A DNA stretch of 64,000 bases from Malachius bipustulatus (taxonomy: Eukaryota > Arthropoda > Insecta > Coleoptera > Melyridae), in NCBI GenBank assembly GCA_910589415.1, contig OU342630.1, forward strand, positions 62,430,186-62,494,185, in the 5' to 3' direction. Shown one piece after another: positions 25,695 through 37,670 of the stretch. The notes under the pieces were generated by a model. It searched no databases, had not been told where the DNA came from, and worked only from the letters and a program-made list of their open reading frames with translations. The position numbers were made by a program, and so were the translations under genes. The stretch's first letter is position 1; each line of letters starts with the position of its first letter.

Positions 25695-27527
25695 TTCAAG
25701 ATTAATGTCTTGATTTTCTTGATAATAATACCTGTTAGATCTTTTTGAGGTCTCTTTGTCAATTGATTACAATCAAGTCATAATTTTGTTTAAAAGCTGC
25801 AAGAGCAAATTTCGTGTTATAATATAAAGTCATTATTCTCAAAACGAGGTGTAGTTATTTTGTAACCAACCATTTTCGTAATAAAAAAAAACAACAGGAA
25901 AATTTAAAAAAGGATTGTGAATACGCATCCGGATTTCTTGACCTAGAGTGGCGAATAGGAACGAGAAAGGGTCCTGGTAAGGAATAGATGGAGGCGGTGT
26001 TTTTTGTTACTAGAGAGGCCCTTGCTTTATTTCGTCGCGGCAGTTAACACGTGCTTTCGACCCTCTCTCTTAATCGTTTCGGTGATTGTTTTTTAAATTG
26101 CTTGCTATTTTCCTTTTTAATTGCCTGTTTGTTGCCGCTTTGGTTTCCCAGTTGTCGAAACAATTAAGTCGTGGAAATTCTATAGCTCTGGAATGCTAAT
26201 TAAAAAAATTCGGTAAAATCTAAATCAACTTAAATTAATTACCACACATGCGAGCTCATGATTAAAAATTTAAAAAAGATACAGTTAAAAACCTTTTTCC
26301 AAATAAATATGCCTTTTTGTAATAAGATCAATATTTTGCTGAAATATTTTTGAAAAATATTTGTTTTATTCCAATATACAGGGTGTTAATGAATAGGTGT
26401 TACAAACTTGAAGATCATATGGTAAATAAAACTTTAATCGAAAAATTTCCAATAGACATGGATCGTTGGAGCTTTGAATATCTAAAAAATAGCTCACCGG
26501 AATAACTCGAAACTTTTGACAGCTGTTGTACTAATCGAAGTATGTACATGATTTGATACTCCCATGGAAAAATTCTTCAATCCATTGGCAGAGATCTGGG
26601 TGTGTTGTTACTTTTTTATTGAATAATTTCTATGCCACGACTTTAATGCAAATTTGTTATTTTTGGGACATACCTTGTTTTATTATGAGGAGAAAAGTCA
26701 TCTAAAGTTTTTGTTGTAGGTTGTAGGGCGCACTATTTTGAAGATATTCCCCTCTGTAGTATTATGAACCCATGCAAGCTTTTTGCAATCCAACACGCTT
26801 CAATAACGATCACAAAATTGATTAATTTCTGAAAAAAAACTGGATAGCATTGATTTTTTATGATATTTTATTTCGTACGGTTCCTACATTGTGAAGTATC
26901 TCAGATACAGTACATCCTACGAAAGATTTCAGGTGTAGCATATGTTTCGTCCTTCTACTTATCACGGATTCCTCTAGGATTATTCCCGCACACGTTTCCC
27001 TTCAACCACTTCCTTTCGTTAGTGTACGTTCTCGTGGAAAATGGAAATGATCATGGGTTGCATACCCTTAACACCCACGGGCAACAAAGTCCGAGTGTTG
27101 GAAGCAGACAGCGTCAAGCGTCAAGGGAAAACCCAACGCCCAAGACAAGATAACAATATTCACCTGGACCCCAGACAAGCAAGTCAAGTAAGCATACCAC
27201 GAACTGAAGAGAATGGATCTTGGAAGTCGCCGCGACGCGTTTAAATTAAATAACCGCGCTGAAGAGTAATTGCTCTTCAGTCAACTACTTGTGCAGTGCA
27301 GTATCTAGATAAATCGTAAGTACACGTTCTCCATGCTTTTGTTATCCGAGTTTATCATACTCATAATTAGTAAACCTTTCACCCTATCATTGATAATTAT
27401 ACGTATCAATTATTACAATTTTTAATCGCCTACTAGCAAGCCTTTCATTGGGATTGCACAACGTGATTGGAGGAAAGCATCACAGGAGCAACCACCAACC
27501 TCTCTCTGGAAACTGGAAGGTCTACTT
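25695..27527. other. Intronic DNA with one isolated transposon end and a hairpin
   Basis: An isolated TACAGGGTGTTAATGAATAG terminus lies at about 26378. An 8-bp hairpin CTGAAGAG/CTCTTCAG is at 27259-27280. The 26.86-27.24 kb open frames have no recognised domain. Confidence 0.4.
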
Positions 27528-27539
27528 TATGTCCATATA
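27528..27539. repeat. Target site duplication of the SINE (left copy; right copy 27780-27791)
   Basis: TATGTCCATATA occurs exactly on both sides of the SINE. Confidence 0.9.
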
Positions 27540-27779
27540 TGAGCACACCGGTGGCCGAGTGGTTCAGTGGGCGATCTGCTGAATCACTGGACCCGGCGGA
27601 CTGAGTTCGATTCTCAGTGAAGGCTCTGGGTGTCTGTGTTGTCCTTTCTACTATTTAATGGTACACTTGAGGCTGGGTAATGTTGGCGAATAGCTCAAAC
27701 CCATAATTACCGGAGTGGAGCGACTTTGTCTTACCTACATAGGGAAGACCGAAGCTCCCTCCTTTAAAAAAAAAAAAAA
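27540..27779 (+). mobile_element. tRNA-derived SINE with perfect 12-bp target duplication
   Basis: The head is tRNA-like. The pol III A box is TGGCCGAGTGGTT (about 27552) and the B box is GAGTTCGATTCTC (about 27602), at normal tRNA spacing and closest to Ser/Leu-type tRNAs. A non-tRNA body of about 150 bp follows, ending in a 14-A tail. The element is flanked by TATGTCCATATA at 27528-27539 and again at 27780-27791, which marks target-primed insertion by a LINE's machinery. The tRNA-like region is not a functional tRNA gene. Confidence 0.9.
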
Positions 27780-27791
27780 TATGTCCATATA

Positions 27792-29640
27792 ATGGGGAGT
27801 TAAGATGGTCAAAAGGAAGCGACCAATGGCTCTAAAATATAATAAATATATAGGAAACCACAAATCAGAAGGTTCTTTTTTGAGGTAGTGAGAACGCCAA
27901 GTAATTTAGAGATTTTGGAGACATCGTCTTGATATTCTCTGTTTATTTTCAACAAAGTCTTAATGGTGAAGTGGAGACAGACAGCAGAGAAGTAGCTCTT
28001 TTGGAGTACCTCCAAAACATAAATGCTGCAGACAGTGTGGTAATACTCCAAAGTCTTAAGGAAACTTGAGCGATAGCGCTCAAGCGAGGAACAGTGCTTC
28101 TAAGGTCAAATCTCTAGAATCGAAATACTTACTGTGATTCCATAGTTGTTATTATAATATCTGATCAAAAGTTACATGGAAAGAGATTTTTCGTAAAATC
28201 ACCTACATTTACCAAAAAGATGAAAAATGGCACAAAGATATAGGGTCCAGATATCCTGAGAACCTTTGGACATCTTAGCATAAAAAATTGACTTGACGAC
28301 ACCATTGAACTATACAGGGTGTTCTACAAGCTCTATGACAAACTTTGACAGATGGTAGGCTGCTTGATTTTAAACACATTTTTTTTAATAAACATGGGTC
28401 CGATTCGTTTTTGTTTAGAAGTTACAAGCATTTAAAAAATCGTAATTTTTCAAGTTCAAGGCCCTGTAAAAGGGAACCGGTTCAAGATAGAGAAAAACGG
28501 CTTACATGTCCCTATTTTAACTTTTCATGTACTATCCAATGATGTAGATGAAATGTTTATACAGGGTGATAAAAAATTTGAAAAAATCTGAGATTTCTCC
28601 ACATTTAAAAAAATCAAAGAAAGTACAAATGTTTCCATACCATAGGATAGTCCATAAAAAGTTAAAATAGGGACATGTAAGCCGTTTTTCTCTATCTTGA
28701 ACCGTTTTCCTTTTACAGGGCCTTGAACTTGAAAAATTACGATTTTTTAAATGCTTGTAACTTCTAAACAAAAACGAATCGGACCCATGTTTATTAAAAA
28801 AAATATGTTTAAAATCAAGCAACCTACCATCTGTCAAAGTTTGTCATAGAGCTTGTAGAACACCCTGTACAACAGACGAGACATAATCATTATGCTGAAC
28901 AGAACAAAATATACAATGTATTGTCAAAAGTAACACCCAGGTCATTGAATGCATCGCAACAACCATTGTTTCTTATAAAGTCACAACCCGGTACTTTACC
29001 AGATTCAGTGGAAGCCTGTTTGTTTCGCACCAGGAGCACGTTGTCCTTTACGAAGTTTACAACGCGTGGCAGTTAGTCAAAGAACGCACTGCAATTTTTT
29101 TGGAATCATCGGCATATTACAATGCCCTGATTGGTCTGAGCAAAATGATTAACAAAAACAGGAGATCATAGATCTTAACACGGATCCCCGACGAACATAT
29201 GAAGTGGTTCAAAAGAGAAAAACCGACTGAATTGAGCATATGAAGAGCGATCAGATGGTTTGGACTTCAAGAAAACCTCCCGCAAATCCAAATCCAGAAA
29301 GCTTACCAAGGAGAAGAGCGTAATGAAGCCTGTCAAACGCTTTAACAATTTTCAGATAAGACCTGGCACCATTTTTATCACTAGGTCTGGTTAGATACTT
29401 ATTGGTTCAAAGAGTCCCCGGGAAAATGACTGACCGAAGTTTTTGATTAAAAAACATCTACAGAAATAGACAAACCAAATAAGCCGGCGCAATCCTTCCG
29501 CCAAAAAATATGGAACGCCGTCAGGTCCGACACCAACCTATCTTTACATCTATCTGCTCTACTTGAGGGATAGATGCAGATATTGATATAGAAGGATATA
29601 GAAGGAGTTTTAAGAGCAGGATGGTAATTCACTGGGATAA
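27792..29640 (-). pseudogene. Second decayed LINE reverse transcriptase, interrupted by a palindromic element
   Basis: Minus-strand LINE pieces run from about 29640 to 28870: a VPDGVP-type pre-RT motif followed by WRKDCAGLFGLSISVD (about 29520-29450), the region around FDRLHYALLLGKLSGFGFA (about 29345-29270), and the catalytic YADDSKK (about 29125-29105). They continue past the palindromic insertion at 28869-28313 into KCPKVLRISGPYI (about 28285-28245) and LEYYHTVCSIYVLEVLQKSY (about 28053-27995). Multiple stops are present. The family is close to the LINE at 2.6-4.7 kb in layout. The SINE sits just downstream. Confidence 0.6.
28313..28869. mobile_element. Palindromic element of the shared-core family (557 bp)
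   Basis: The ends are TACAGGGTGTTCTACAAGCT and the inverted copy. The arms are near-perfect inverted repeats. The same 65-codon frame can be read once on each strand, which shows the symmetry and not a gene. The inner core (AAACGGCTTACATGTCCC and its surroundings) is also present in the elements at 46.7, 55.8 and 59.3 kb, and in diverged form at 31.5 kb. It splits a LINE. Confidence 0.85.
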
Positions 29641-31526
29641 TTATTATTATTCCTCATGATTAAAATAATAATAATAATCATGACTATAAGAGTAGGCAAC
29701 ACCTCACTTTAGATGACGTGGCAGGACTGATGCAGTCAAAGTGAGACGTAAATGATGGGATATTCTAAGGTTGAGCGAACTCTAGGTCTTTTGCCAGTCG
29801 CAATCGAGCAGTTTCAGTCGAGGCGTGTTATGAAGCTGATTTCATTATCTGAAAGCACCATTCAATTGATGGTCGTATTAGATTAGCTGTTTGAATGTAA
29901 AATGATATTAGATCAGTTTAGTTCTAAGGGACTGCTTAAGCGAGATTCATGTCGAGCATTTCCCGAGGCAGGTTTGCTCTTTATTGTCACGTAAGGATTG
30001 ATAGAGATTCGTTGCATGAAATGGCAGTCACCGACGTTTACTGAATAGCCTGAATTTACAGAGTCGCGCTTCAAAATGTCTATTGCAATATAGTTTCAAA
30101 ATTTCTGATCCTGCCACTTTTTATCGGGGTACACTGCTTCATCGGAATATCTGAGAGCTTAAAGTAAAAGGCAAGATTATATTTATTATATTTTTTGACA
30201 TGCTCAGTAAGCCAAGCTAAGAACACATTAACTCTTCATCCTAATAACTTTATGTTAGTAATGCTGTCGGTTTCACAAAAAATCGGGGGTCGGTAATTTT
30301 AACTTGTATATTTTTACAAATTTTTAATTTTTTTAAATTCCAAAAAGAGTCATACAAATCTAGGTCTTGACCTAGACCAATAAAAACTAGGAAACCTTTT
30401 TTTTTCATTAAAAGTGGAAAAAATTTGATTTATTTATTATGAATGTAAATTCTCTTACAAAAACGCAGGGTTCCAAAGGAAATAAAGTAAGGTACGTTGG
30501 ATTGTCGGGATGCCAGATTTTCTTTAATTTTGAATAAAAAATTTGTTGTTTAATTATAAAAGTGGTAATCTAATCTAGATCCAAAGAATATCGAATAACC
30601 TTTGATTTATTGTTCCGTGCTTTGTCTGATTTCTGAAAACCAAAAATGTAGCAAATTGTCACTTCGTCAATTTCAGTTTTTTCACTTAATTAAAAACAGT
30701 TCATAGAACTTCAATGTTTGATACTGAAAGAAGACTCTTTTCTTTTCTTTAAGGGATGATTAAATGCATATTTCACCTTTTTGCAAAATTTGCGATCTTG
30801 GAGGAAATGACGGCAGACGTGCATGGTTAAAAATAACATCAGAAGTTTTTAAAAAATAAACGCACAACGTACGATTTCATTGACGAAATCGTTTACCAGG
30901 AGCGATTATAAACGGAAAAATACTCACGTACTTAATTAATCGAATTAACTAGGTATTTTTGTAGATACTTTAGATATTTAAGCACTTATGTCGAAAAGTG
31001 GTCATGGCGTAGTTAATAGATATTTTAAACCGTAATTTTTTCAAGAATGACTGGTTAGCTTTAAAATTTTTAAATCAGGTTCACGAAGAAAACGTTAGAA
31101 GTTCTCCAATTTCTTTAAAAAGACAAAGGCAATAGGTATAGATACTGTGATAACAAATTTAAGTAAAGTAGCCAGCAATAGTTGAGTGTAACCCCATCTT
31201 TGAAAGAGAAAACCGGAACGCAAACACGCGTGGATGTAGCCTGTCTTGTGGCCTGTGCCCTTTTCCACAATTCATGATCGGGTCTCGGTTAGCTTCGCGT
31301 CATGTCTTCACATCCAGGCAATCAAAAAATCTTATGTCCACATCACCAAATAAGGACTTTTTTTTATCTTTTTAGGTGTCACCTTCGATTCTGCCATCTT
31401 AAGCAAATATACAGACAGCATCATTTTCGCGCACGCGTTCCCTGCGCGACTTTCTTTCGCGTCATTTCTGCGAGTTACGCTCCAGAAACTGTTCCTTCAC
31501 GATAACCAATAAGGACGTTGAAGCTA
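29641..31526. other. Intronic DNA, nothing identified
   Basis: Holds an (ATT)n/(AAT)n inverted pair near 29640-29685. The open frame at 31302-31505 has no recognised domain. Confidence 0.4.
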
Positions 31527-32379
31527 TACAGGGTAAGCCATTGATATGGGAAAGCTCGATTGCACCTACACCATTAAAGATATCGAAATGAACCAAAAAA
31601 TGCTGTAAATGGGAGGGTAAAGTGCAGTTTGTAAAATTATTTTCAGATACATAGGATGGCCCAATATCGCTGTACGCCATACAATTTTGTTATTTTAAAT
31701 ACGACACCCTCTATATTATTACATCTTTAGATTTTTTGAGAAAAGTAAAAAAGAATGGTTTGTAAAGTTGAAGTTTGTAATGAGCAATTTATGAGTTATA
31801 AACAAATGAAAATCGCGATTTTCCATTTTCAAAGCAGCTTTTCTTAAAAACAGCTCAAGATAGAGGAAAACGGCTTACATGTTCCTATCTTAATTTTTCA
31901 TTTGGTATCCTATCATGTGGCTTAAATTTTTATACTGAGTGATGAAAATAATCAAATTTTCTACCACTCTGTATAAAAATTTCATCCATCCAATAGGATA
32001 CCGCTTAAAAAGTTAAGATAGGGACATGTAAACCGTTTTTCCATATCTCGAGCCGTTTTCAATATAAGCTGCTTTGAAAATGGAAAATCGCGATTTTCAT
32101 TTGTTTATAACTCATAAATCGCTCATTACAAACTTCAACTTTACAAACCATTCTTTTTTACTTTTCTCAAATAATCTGAAAAGGTAATAATATAGAGGGT
32201 GTCCTATTTAAAATAACAAAGTTGTATGGCGTACAGCGATATTGGGCCATCCTGTGTATCTGAAAATAATTTTACAAACTGCACTTTACCCTCCCATTTA
32301 CAGCACTTTTTGGTTCATTTCGATATCTTTAATGGTATAGGTGTAATCGAGCTTTCCCATATCAATGACTTACCCTGTA
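31527..32379. mobile_element. Palindromic element of the shared-core family (853 bp)
   Basis: The ends are TACAGGGTAAGCCATTGATA and the inverted copy. The two arms of about 400 bp mirror each other (TCGATTGCACC... against ...GGTGTAATCGA). The centre has the diverged core AAAACGGCTTACATGTTCCT. Non-coding. Confidence 0.85.
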
Positions 32380-34936
32380 TAGTATATTTTTCATAAAAAT
32401 ATCGTTGTAAAAAAGGTCAGTAAAAAACTGACTAAATGCTTATACTCTTCATGTGTTCACTTCTAAGTGTAAGAATAAAATTTTGAGCAGTTGATTTTGC
32501 TAAGACTAAGAGCAAAAGCCCATTAAAATCTCTCCAGCAAAAAAAAAAACAGTTTAGTGTATAAATTTAGAAGAAATGGTTGAATTTGTTTACCTTTTAC
32601 CTTACGAATAAGAAATTTTATTTAATTTTTTTATAATTTTATAAGAAATCAGGCGCCAATTAAAGCGCCATCAAGCCAATAACAGTACGTATATTATGCA
32701 ATGGTTATTTTATCTTCTTATACTCTTTGTACTGAAAATTTTATAAATTAATAATAGAGGATGAGACAATTTTTTGCTTTCTTATAATTTTTAATTAAAA
32801 ATAATCGAAAAAATTATTTTATAAAATTAAACCAAATGAAACTAAGCTTATTGTTGCCCTCAACTTAATTGAAATATTTGAAAAAAAATTTTCGAACTTA
32901 GAGAACTGAGCTACGTGTATTTACCTACATATAAAATAAAAAGTCAAATCGCAAAGCGCAGCCAGCGCGGCGGCGCTGAGGTTTTTCCACGATTCGCGAT
33001 TTTCCAGGCGGAAATGATGTTAATATAGCACATATCCTGGCTGAACACATGCATGGAGGTCGTGGAATGCTTGCCTGTGGGGCTGGGCACGTCAGCCGCA
33101 ATCGCCCCATTTTCATATAAATTATCAATCCTCCCTCGTCATATCATCCTTTTATTATTATAGAGGATAGTAGGCCTCCACGTATAAAAAAAACTGGAAC
33201 CTGCAGAGACTGGAAATATGTCCTTGCTTTCGCACAATCCCTAGCTCGATCCTGTAAAACTATAATACAACGAAAGCTTCATTTTTAATTCGCACTTTTA
33301 AATTTAATATAACAAAAATTTGGAACTGCCGACGAGTCCATTTTTCAGAGATCCCCATAAATCGTTGCGATGTTTGATAGTTTAATTTCAAGATGTCTCG
33401 TATTCCTGAAACCCAACACGAACTGTTCCACCTCTAGAAAATCTGGTGTATAATATTTCTTTTTATTAAACATGGCACGTCAGCTGCCGGGCTGCTGCGA
33501 GGAAATTCACGAGGGCTCGTTCAGTTCCTGGATAGTCCCTCGGGAGGAAAATACAGAAGATTTAATTGGCTGGATTTGAATTAAAGTGTAAATGAAACAG
33601 AAATAAACACGATCGAGGTTAATTCTCTGGAGAAACCAATTTAAGGGTTTGTAATATATTTTATTGGGGACTTTTATAAACTATATAAACGAGAAATTTT
33701 ATTATGTCTACATTATTTTACAACTAGTCTCTTATGACATTTATTTTGTTTATTACACCAAGTAGGTGGGTAGGTGATAGGAAAAATTATTTGAATGCCC
33801 TAAAAGTGAGATTTGATTGATGAAATTTGAATGAAAAAAGGTTTCTTGAAATCTAAATATTTTGACATCTGGTACAATACAATTTATTATAAACAGAATT
33901 ATAAAATAATATTCGACAATTTAGAATGTCGACTCTCTTTGCCAACCGCACAAACGACCCAAGAACTATAAATCGAATATGCTGTCACAGGAGAGATGTT
34001 ATTGGTTCGGCTTAGTCCATAATTCTGTCCAGCAGTTTAACTTCAAATTTTCAAACAGAGAAAATCATATTTATAAAAAAATCAAAGTGTACGAATCAAA
34101 ATGCCATTTGATACTAGAGTGGAAATAATAACCCATTCCAGAGACATAAAGCACAAACAACAATAAAATGCACTCATATAGAAAAGTACACACAATCCAA
34201 TCATATTTCATATCAATCCGTTGAAAGGGATTAGCGAAGGCTTCGCAAACAAGTACCGCTGAATTATTGACTTGATATATCGTCCATAAAGTTGCATCAT
34301 TTTATTGGTATCATGAAGTCTTGCTGAATCCTAGGTAATAAACAGTGTGAAATTGAGTTATTCATTCCGTGATGGTCGGAGAGGTGAAAGCGGGCCCTTT
34401 CTGCACATGAAAGGCTGCAATAGACTCACGTGCGGCCCTAATGTGAGTCGTTCGTCATCTGCTTCCACGGCTCGCTGAGCCGTCTCCGCGATCCGAGGAA
34501 AAGAAATATTGTTTATGAAATTAGGGACATCCTATTTAGGAACCTCGTACCTAGCGGCGCAGACGTGTTTGGTGAAAGTGTTTTTCGCCTCGATTTCATA
34601 TTGCTTAGCATTTGAAAGGTTAATTCTTTGAATTGCCTACTTGACTCTTTTGATTCTTATTATACGTTTCAAATTTAAAGTTATTTTGCTTTTCGCAAAT
34701 TTAGAAGTAAAGAAATTTGGCAACCAAGCAGGCGATCTGAAGTCTAAAAAATTAGTAAGCCAATCATGAGAGAATTGAGAATGTGAAAATTAATTAAACC
34801 TTAGATACCCTTCAAGTTGAGTATCTTAAATTGTATATCACTTCTTAATAATTTACAATGTCCTTTCATATAAAGATTGCATAAAATAAGTCCTTCTTTG
34901 AGAAAAATCAACTTTGAATATGTCGTCTAATTAGTG
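32380..34936. other. Intronic DNA with GC-richer islands
   Basis: Two GC-richer patches (about 32950-33110 and 34380-34500) stand out from AT-rich surroundings. They have no splice-bounded exon or domain. They may be conserved regulatory DNA, but nothing in the single sequence proves it. Confidence 0.35.
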
Positions 34937-34948
34937 ACATTTTTATTA
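34937..34948. repeat. Target site duplication of the PLE (left; right copy 46064-46075)
   Basis: ACATTTTTATTA is present exactly at both ends of the composite. Variable-length duplications of about this size are usual for PLEs. Confidence 0.85.
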
Positions 34949-35034
34949 ATGATAATTGTTGGCCATGGTATACCCAAAAAATGATAAATGAAACAAGATT
35001 GTAGGTCAATGGGTATAAATTTATTTATAATAGT

Positions 35035-35076
35035 CTGTCAACTAGTTTCGGGCAAGGTCACCCATCTTCAGGACAG
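35035..35076 (-). ncRNA. Hammerhead ribozyme motif, left pseudo-LTR
   Basis: Read on the minus strand (the PLE sense strand), stem I is CTGTC pairing with GACAG (5 of 5 bp). The catalytic core is CTGAAGA (CUGANGA), stem II is GGG/CCC with a possible extension by two wobble pairs, and then GAA. Stem III is a minimal AC/GT pair around TA. The cleavage triplet is GTT, immediately before GACAG. Minimal hammerheads with a 2-bp stem III are an established feature of Penelope-like elements. One extra U between the core and stem II departs from the textbook form. Confidence 0.8.
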
Positions 35077-35285
35077 CTGAAAGTAAGGTGAGATGGTGTT
35101 ACATGTTTTTCAAACAATTATTAGTTTATTGTCAAAAAATTATTTGTCTTTGTACACTTACTTGTCAGCTTTACAGATCCCCAAAATTCCACTCTAGGGC
35201 GAGAATGATAATAAAATAGCAAAAATTTTTCCACTAAGTAAGGTTACAACACGTGGGGAAGATATAATGTGGACAAAAAACTCTC

Positions 35286-36469
35286 AGGGTCGTATGCTAG
35301 AAAATGTCATGTGGCGTTGTTAACGTAACACCGATGTTAATCTGACGTTGTTGTTAAAATCAATTCGGTATGCTAGAACGAAATATTCATGATTTGACAC
35401 TGTTGTTAGGTAACATCATCGTGTTAAAAATGTAACATGAACAATAGCGGCAACGTTGTATATTCGCTGATCACAACTGATTACAGGCTAAGAACAATTC
35501 ACGAGCTAGATCGAAGCCGAACCGAAGTTCAATTTCGTAATTAATCGGCGATCCGAGATGGTCGAGGTCGACTTTGGTTTCGCGTTGTTAGATGTTGGCT
35601 AGTGCCTACTGAACGCATGCGCATGATCTATACTGTTGTGTTGTGTTGTAACAAACATAAACGTTCCAAAGTAGTAAACATCATCAAGCAAGAAAAACAA
35701 TTTAATTAAATAACATTTCCACCAACCTAGTTTGGTCTGCCCATGGTTAAATGTTTTTTTATTTATTTAATTTTATTCTGAATCTAAATGAAAAATACAC
35801 ATCAAGCAGGAAAAATAATAAATATTTCCCTATTTACTCCGCCCATGGTAAAGTATGTTCACACATTACGTTATTTTTTTCAATCTAAATGCGTCCCTGT
35901 TGGGTTTCTACAGTTACTAGGTACTTTCTGGAAGAAAGATTTTGTAAATTCAAGATCTGATGCCCACCATTGTCAGGTATTCAATTTTTAATTAAGATTT
36001 TGTATAACAGAAGGGGTTATAAAATACTTCAAACTGAAATTATAGTATAAAAATACTAGGTAGGTACCTATTTGATTAATTTTCAATTTATGGAACAAGA
36101 TTGCTGATAGTTAGTTGTGATGACACTGTAAAATAAACATAGAAAGAACACTTCACTCTGGAATAATATGGGATTTATTAAAAATATTCTCTAAAATTTG
36201 ACAGCTAATAATAATTAATCGATCCATACGCTGTGATTATTGTAACATGGCCATTTAACATTGACATTCAACTGTTCCTACTCGATTTTCCTTTCTAGCA
36301 TACCAAATTGGATGATTTCAGCTTTAACGCCGTTGTCAACATGAAATTTGACATGGCGATGTTAAAGCATTTAACATGGTCACGTGACCATGTCAAAGTG
36401 ACTTTTAACAACAGTGCCGTTGTTAACAGCGCTGTCAAATGCGAAATTTAGTTTCTAGCATACCACCCT
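35286..36469. mobile_element. Non-autonomous DNA transposon inserted in the left pseudo-LTR
   Basis: The ends are AGGGTCGTATGCTAGAAA on the left and, reverse-complemented, AGGGTGGTATGCTAGAAA on the right (one mismatch). The same GGTATGCTAG motif recurs subterminally at 35367-35376 and inverted at 36295-36304. The uninterrupted right pseudo-LTR fixes the junctions to within 2 bp. Target duplication is very short: CTC if the right end is set 2 bp inward, otherwise one base. A 3-bp duplication would suit PIF/Harbinger, but the family is not proven. No transposase motif seen. Confidence 0.82.
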
Positions 36470-37092
36470 CAAACTCTCAGTTTTTGAATTAAAAGATTTT
36501 TCCAAAGTGGATTAATCGCATTAAAAGTTGAAGACTTACATTACAAATGTTTGAATTTACAAATTATATAACTATAAAGGCAAGTTAAACGGCAGAATGT
36601 CGTGAAGCGACATTCTCCGGCGGGTGTTCAAGAACGACAAAATGGTTACGTTATTTACATTTCATATCGGACCAGACTCCCTCCTTCCTTCTCTATCTCC
36701 ATGTCAATTTGTTAGATTGAATGTTCCTTCAAAATTGATTGACTCAATGAATGGAATTGAAGTTGACATACGAGAAATGATAAAAACAAAAAAGAAGAAG
36801 AAAGTGTACAAGTTAAAAATATCCATGTCATATTTCATCGAATGAAGCATGTCAATTGACATCCTTCATCCACGAAACGTGAATGTCATGTGTGTCAATT
36901 TATATCATTATAAAAATATCTTTGTTTACATCCAGACTTAAACAGAACAACAATCAAAATTTCTACGACCAATACAAGAAATAAAAATCTAACAATTGAT
37001 TATAATATTATTAGAAATAGATTACTATTGTAAGAATAGTGTGGTTGTTGAATTTGTTATTGCAATTATGGAAAAAGAAGATGAAAGTTTAT

Positions 37093-37365
37093 TTAAGTGA
37101 CTGTAGAATTTGTAAAAAGGTTTTTGTATATGGGATTGAATCTAAAAATTTGTGTTTGTTGATTTAAACAATTGGAGCCATTCTCCACTAATGCCTTATG
37201 GATTTCCAGATTTTCAAGGAGATCGAGAAGCAATCCTCTTGTGTTGGTATGAACCAAGATTTCACTGTCCCTGTCAGGGTCAAAATTATGACTGTTTTGT
37301 TCCAAATGATTTCCAAAATGAGATTTATCGCTTTTAGTTATGTGCTCTCTTATTCTAGTTCTAAG
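37093..37365 (-). pseudogene. C-terminal part of the PLE GIY-YIG endonuclease, separated by the gypsy insertion
   Basis: On the far side of the gypsy element the PLE frame resumes with RTRIREHITK-type sequence and then HLEQNSHNFDPDRDSEILVH, ending with a stop at 37093-37095. The conserved glutamate of the GIY-YIG fold is likely in LLLDLLENLEIHKALVE. The right-hand repeat (45145-45554) preserves the same region without the gap. Confidence 0.9.
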
Positions 37366-37561
37366 TGTTGTGTATTTGTTATTCAGTTAATTATTGCGCA
37401 GGCTTGGCAACAGCGACAGATCATTAGATCATGGCCGCTAGTAGAGCCGAACGCTGACTAGAGAATTCTATGTTAAGTTATAAAGTCTTTTCTAAAAATA
37501 AAGAACTTATCTTGAAACTACAACTAGAGTTTTATTCTAAATATAATGAACATATAAAACA
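37366..37561 (+). repeat. 5' LTR of the gypsy element (196 bp)
   Basis: Starts TGTTGTG and ends AAAACA. Apart from one 22-bp block (AGAGTTTTATTCTAAATATA plus AT, after ACAACT) it is identical to the 3' LTR by eye. The AATAAA at about 37498 is a candidate polyadenylation signal. A primer-binding site candidate, TGGTGTCAGGTGTG, starts directly after it at 37562. Confidence 0.93.
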
Positions 37562-37670
37562 TGGTGTCAGGTGTGTAAGCTTGAGTTCGATGGAATAATT
37601 ATAATTGAAGACGGACGATAAAAGTTCTCAAACGTGAAGAACGTAGTATAGAGAAGTATAAAAATATAAA

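Noticed and set aside
27546..27620. tRNA gene (Ser/Leu-like)
   Set aside because: A and B boxes are present, but the sequence continues into a SINE body with poly-A tail and target duplication; the acceptor arm does not close.
28345..28837. Two near-identical 65- and 101-codon frames on opposite strands
   Set aside because: Both are translations of the two arms of one palindrome.
36624..36845. 73-codon plus-strand frame, identical copy at 44676-44897
   Set aside because: It is the antisense strand of the pseudo-LTR; duplication reflects the repeat and not a conserved gene.
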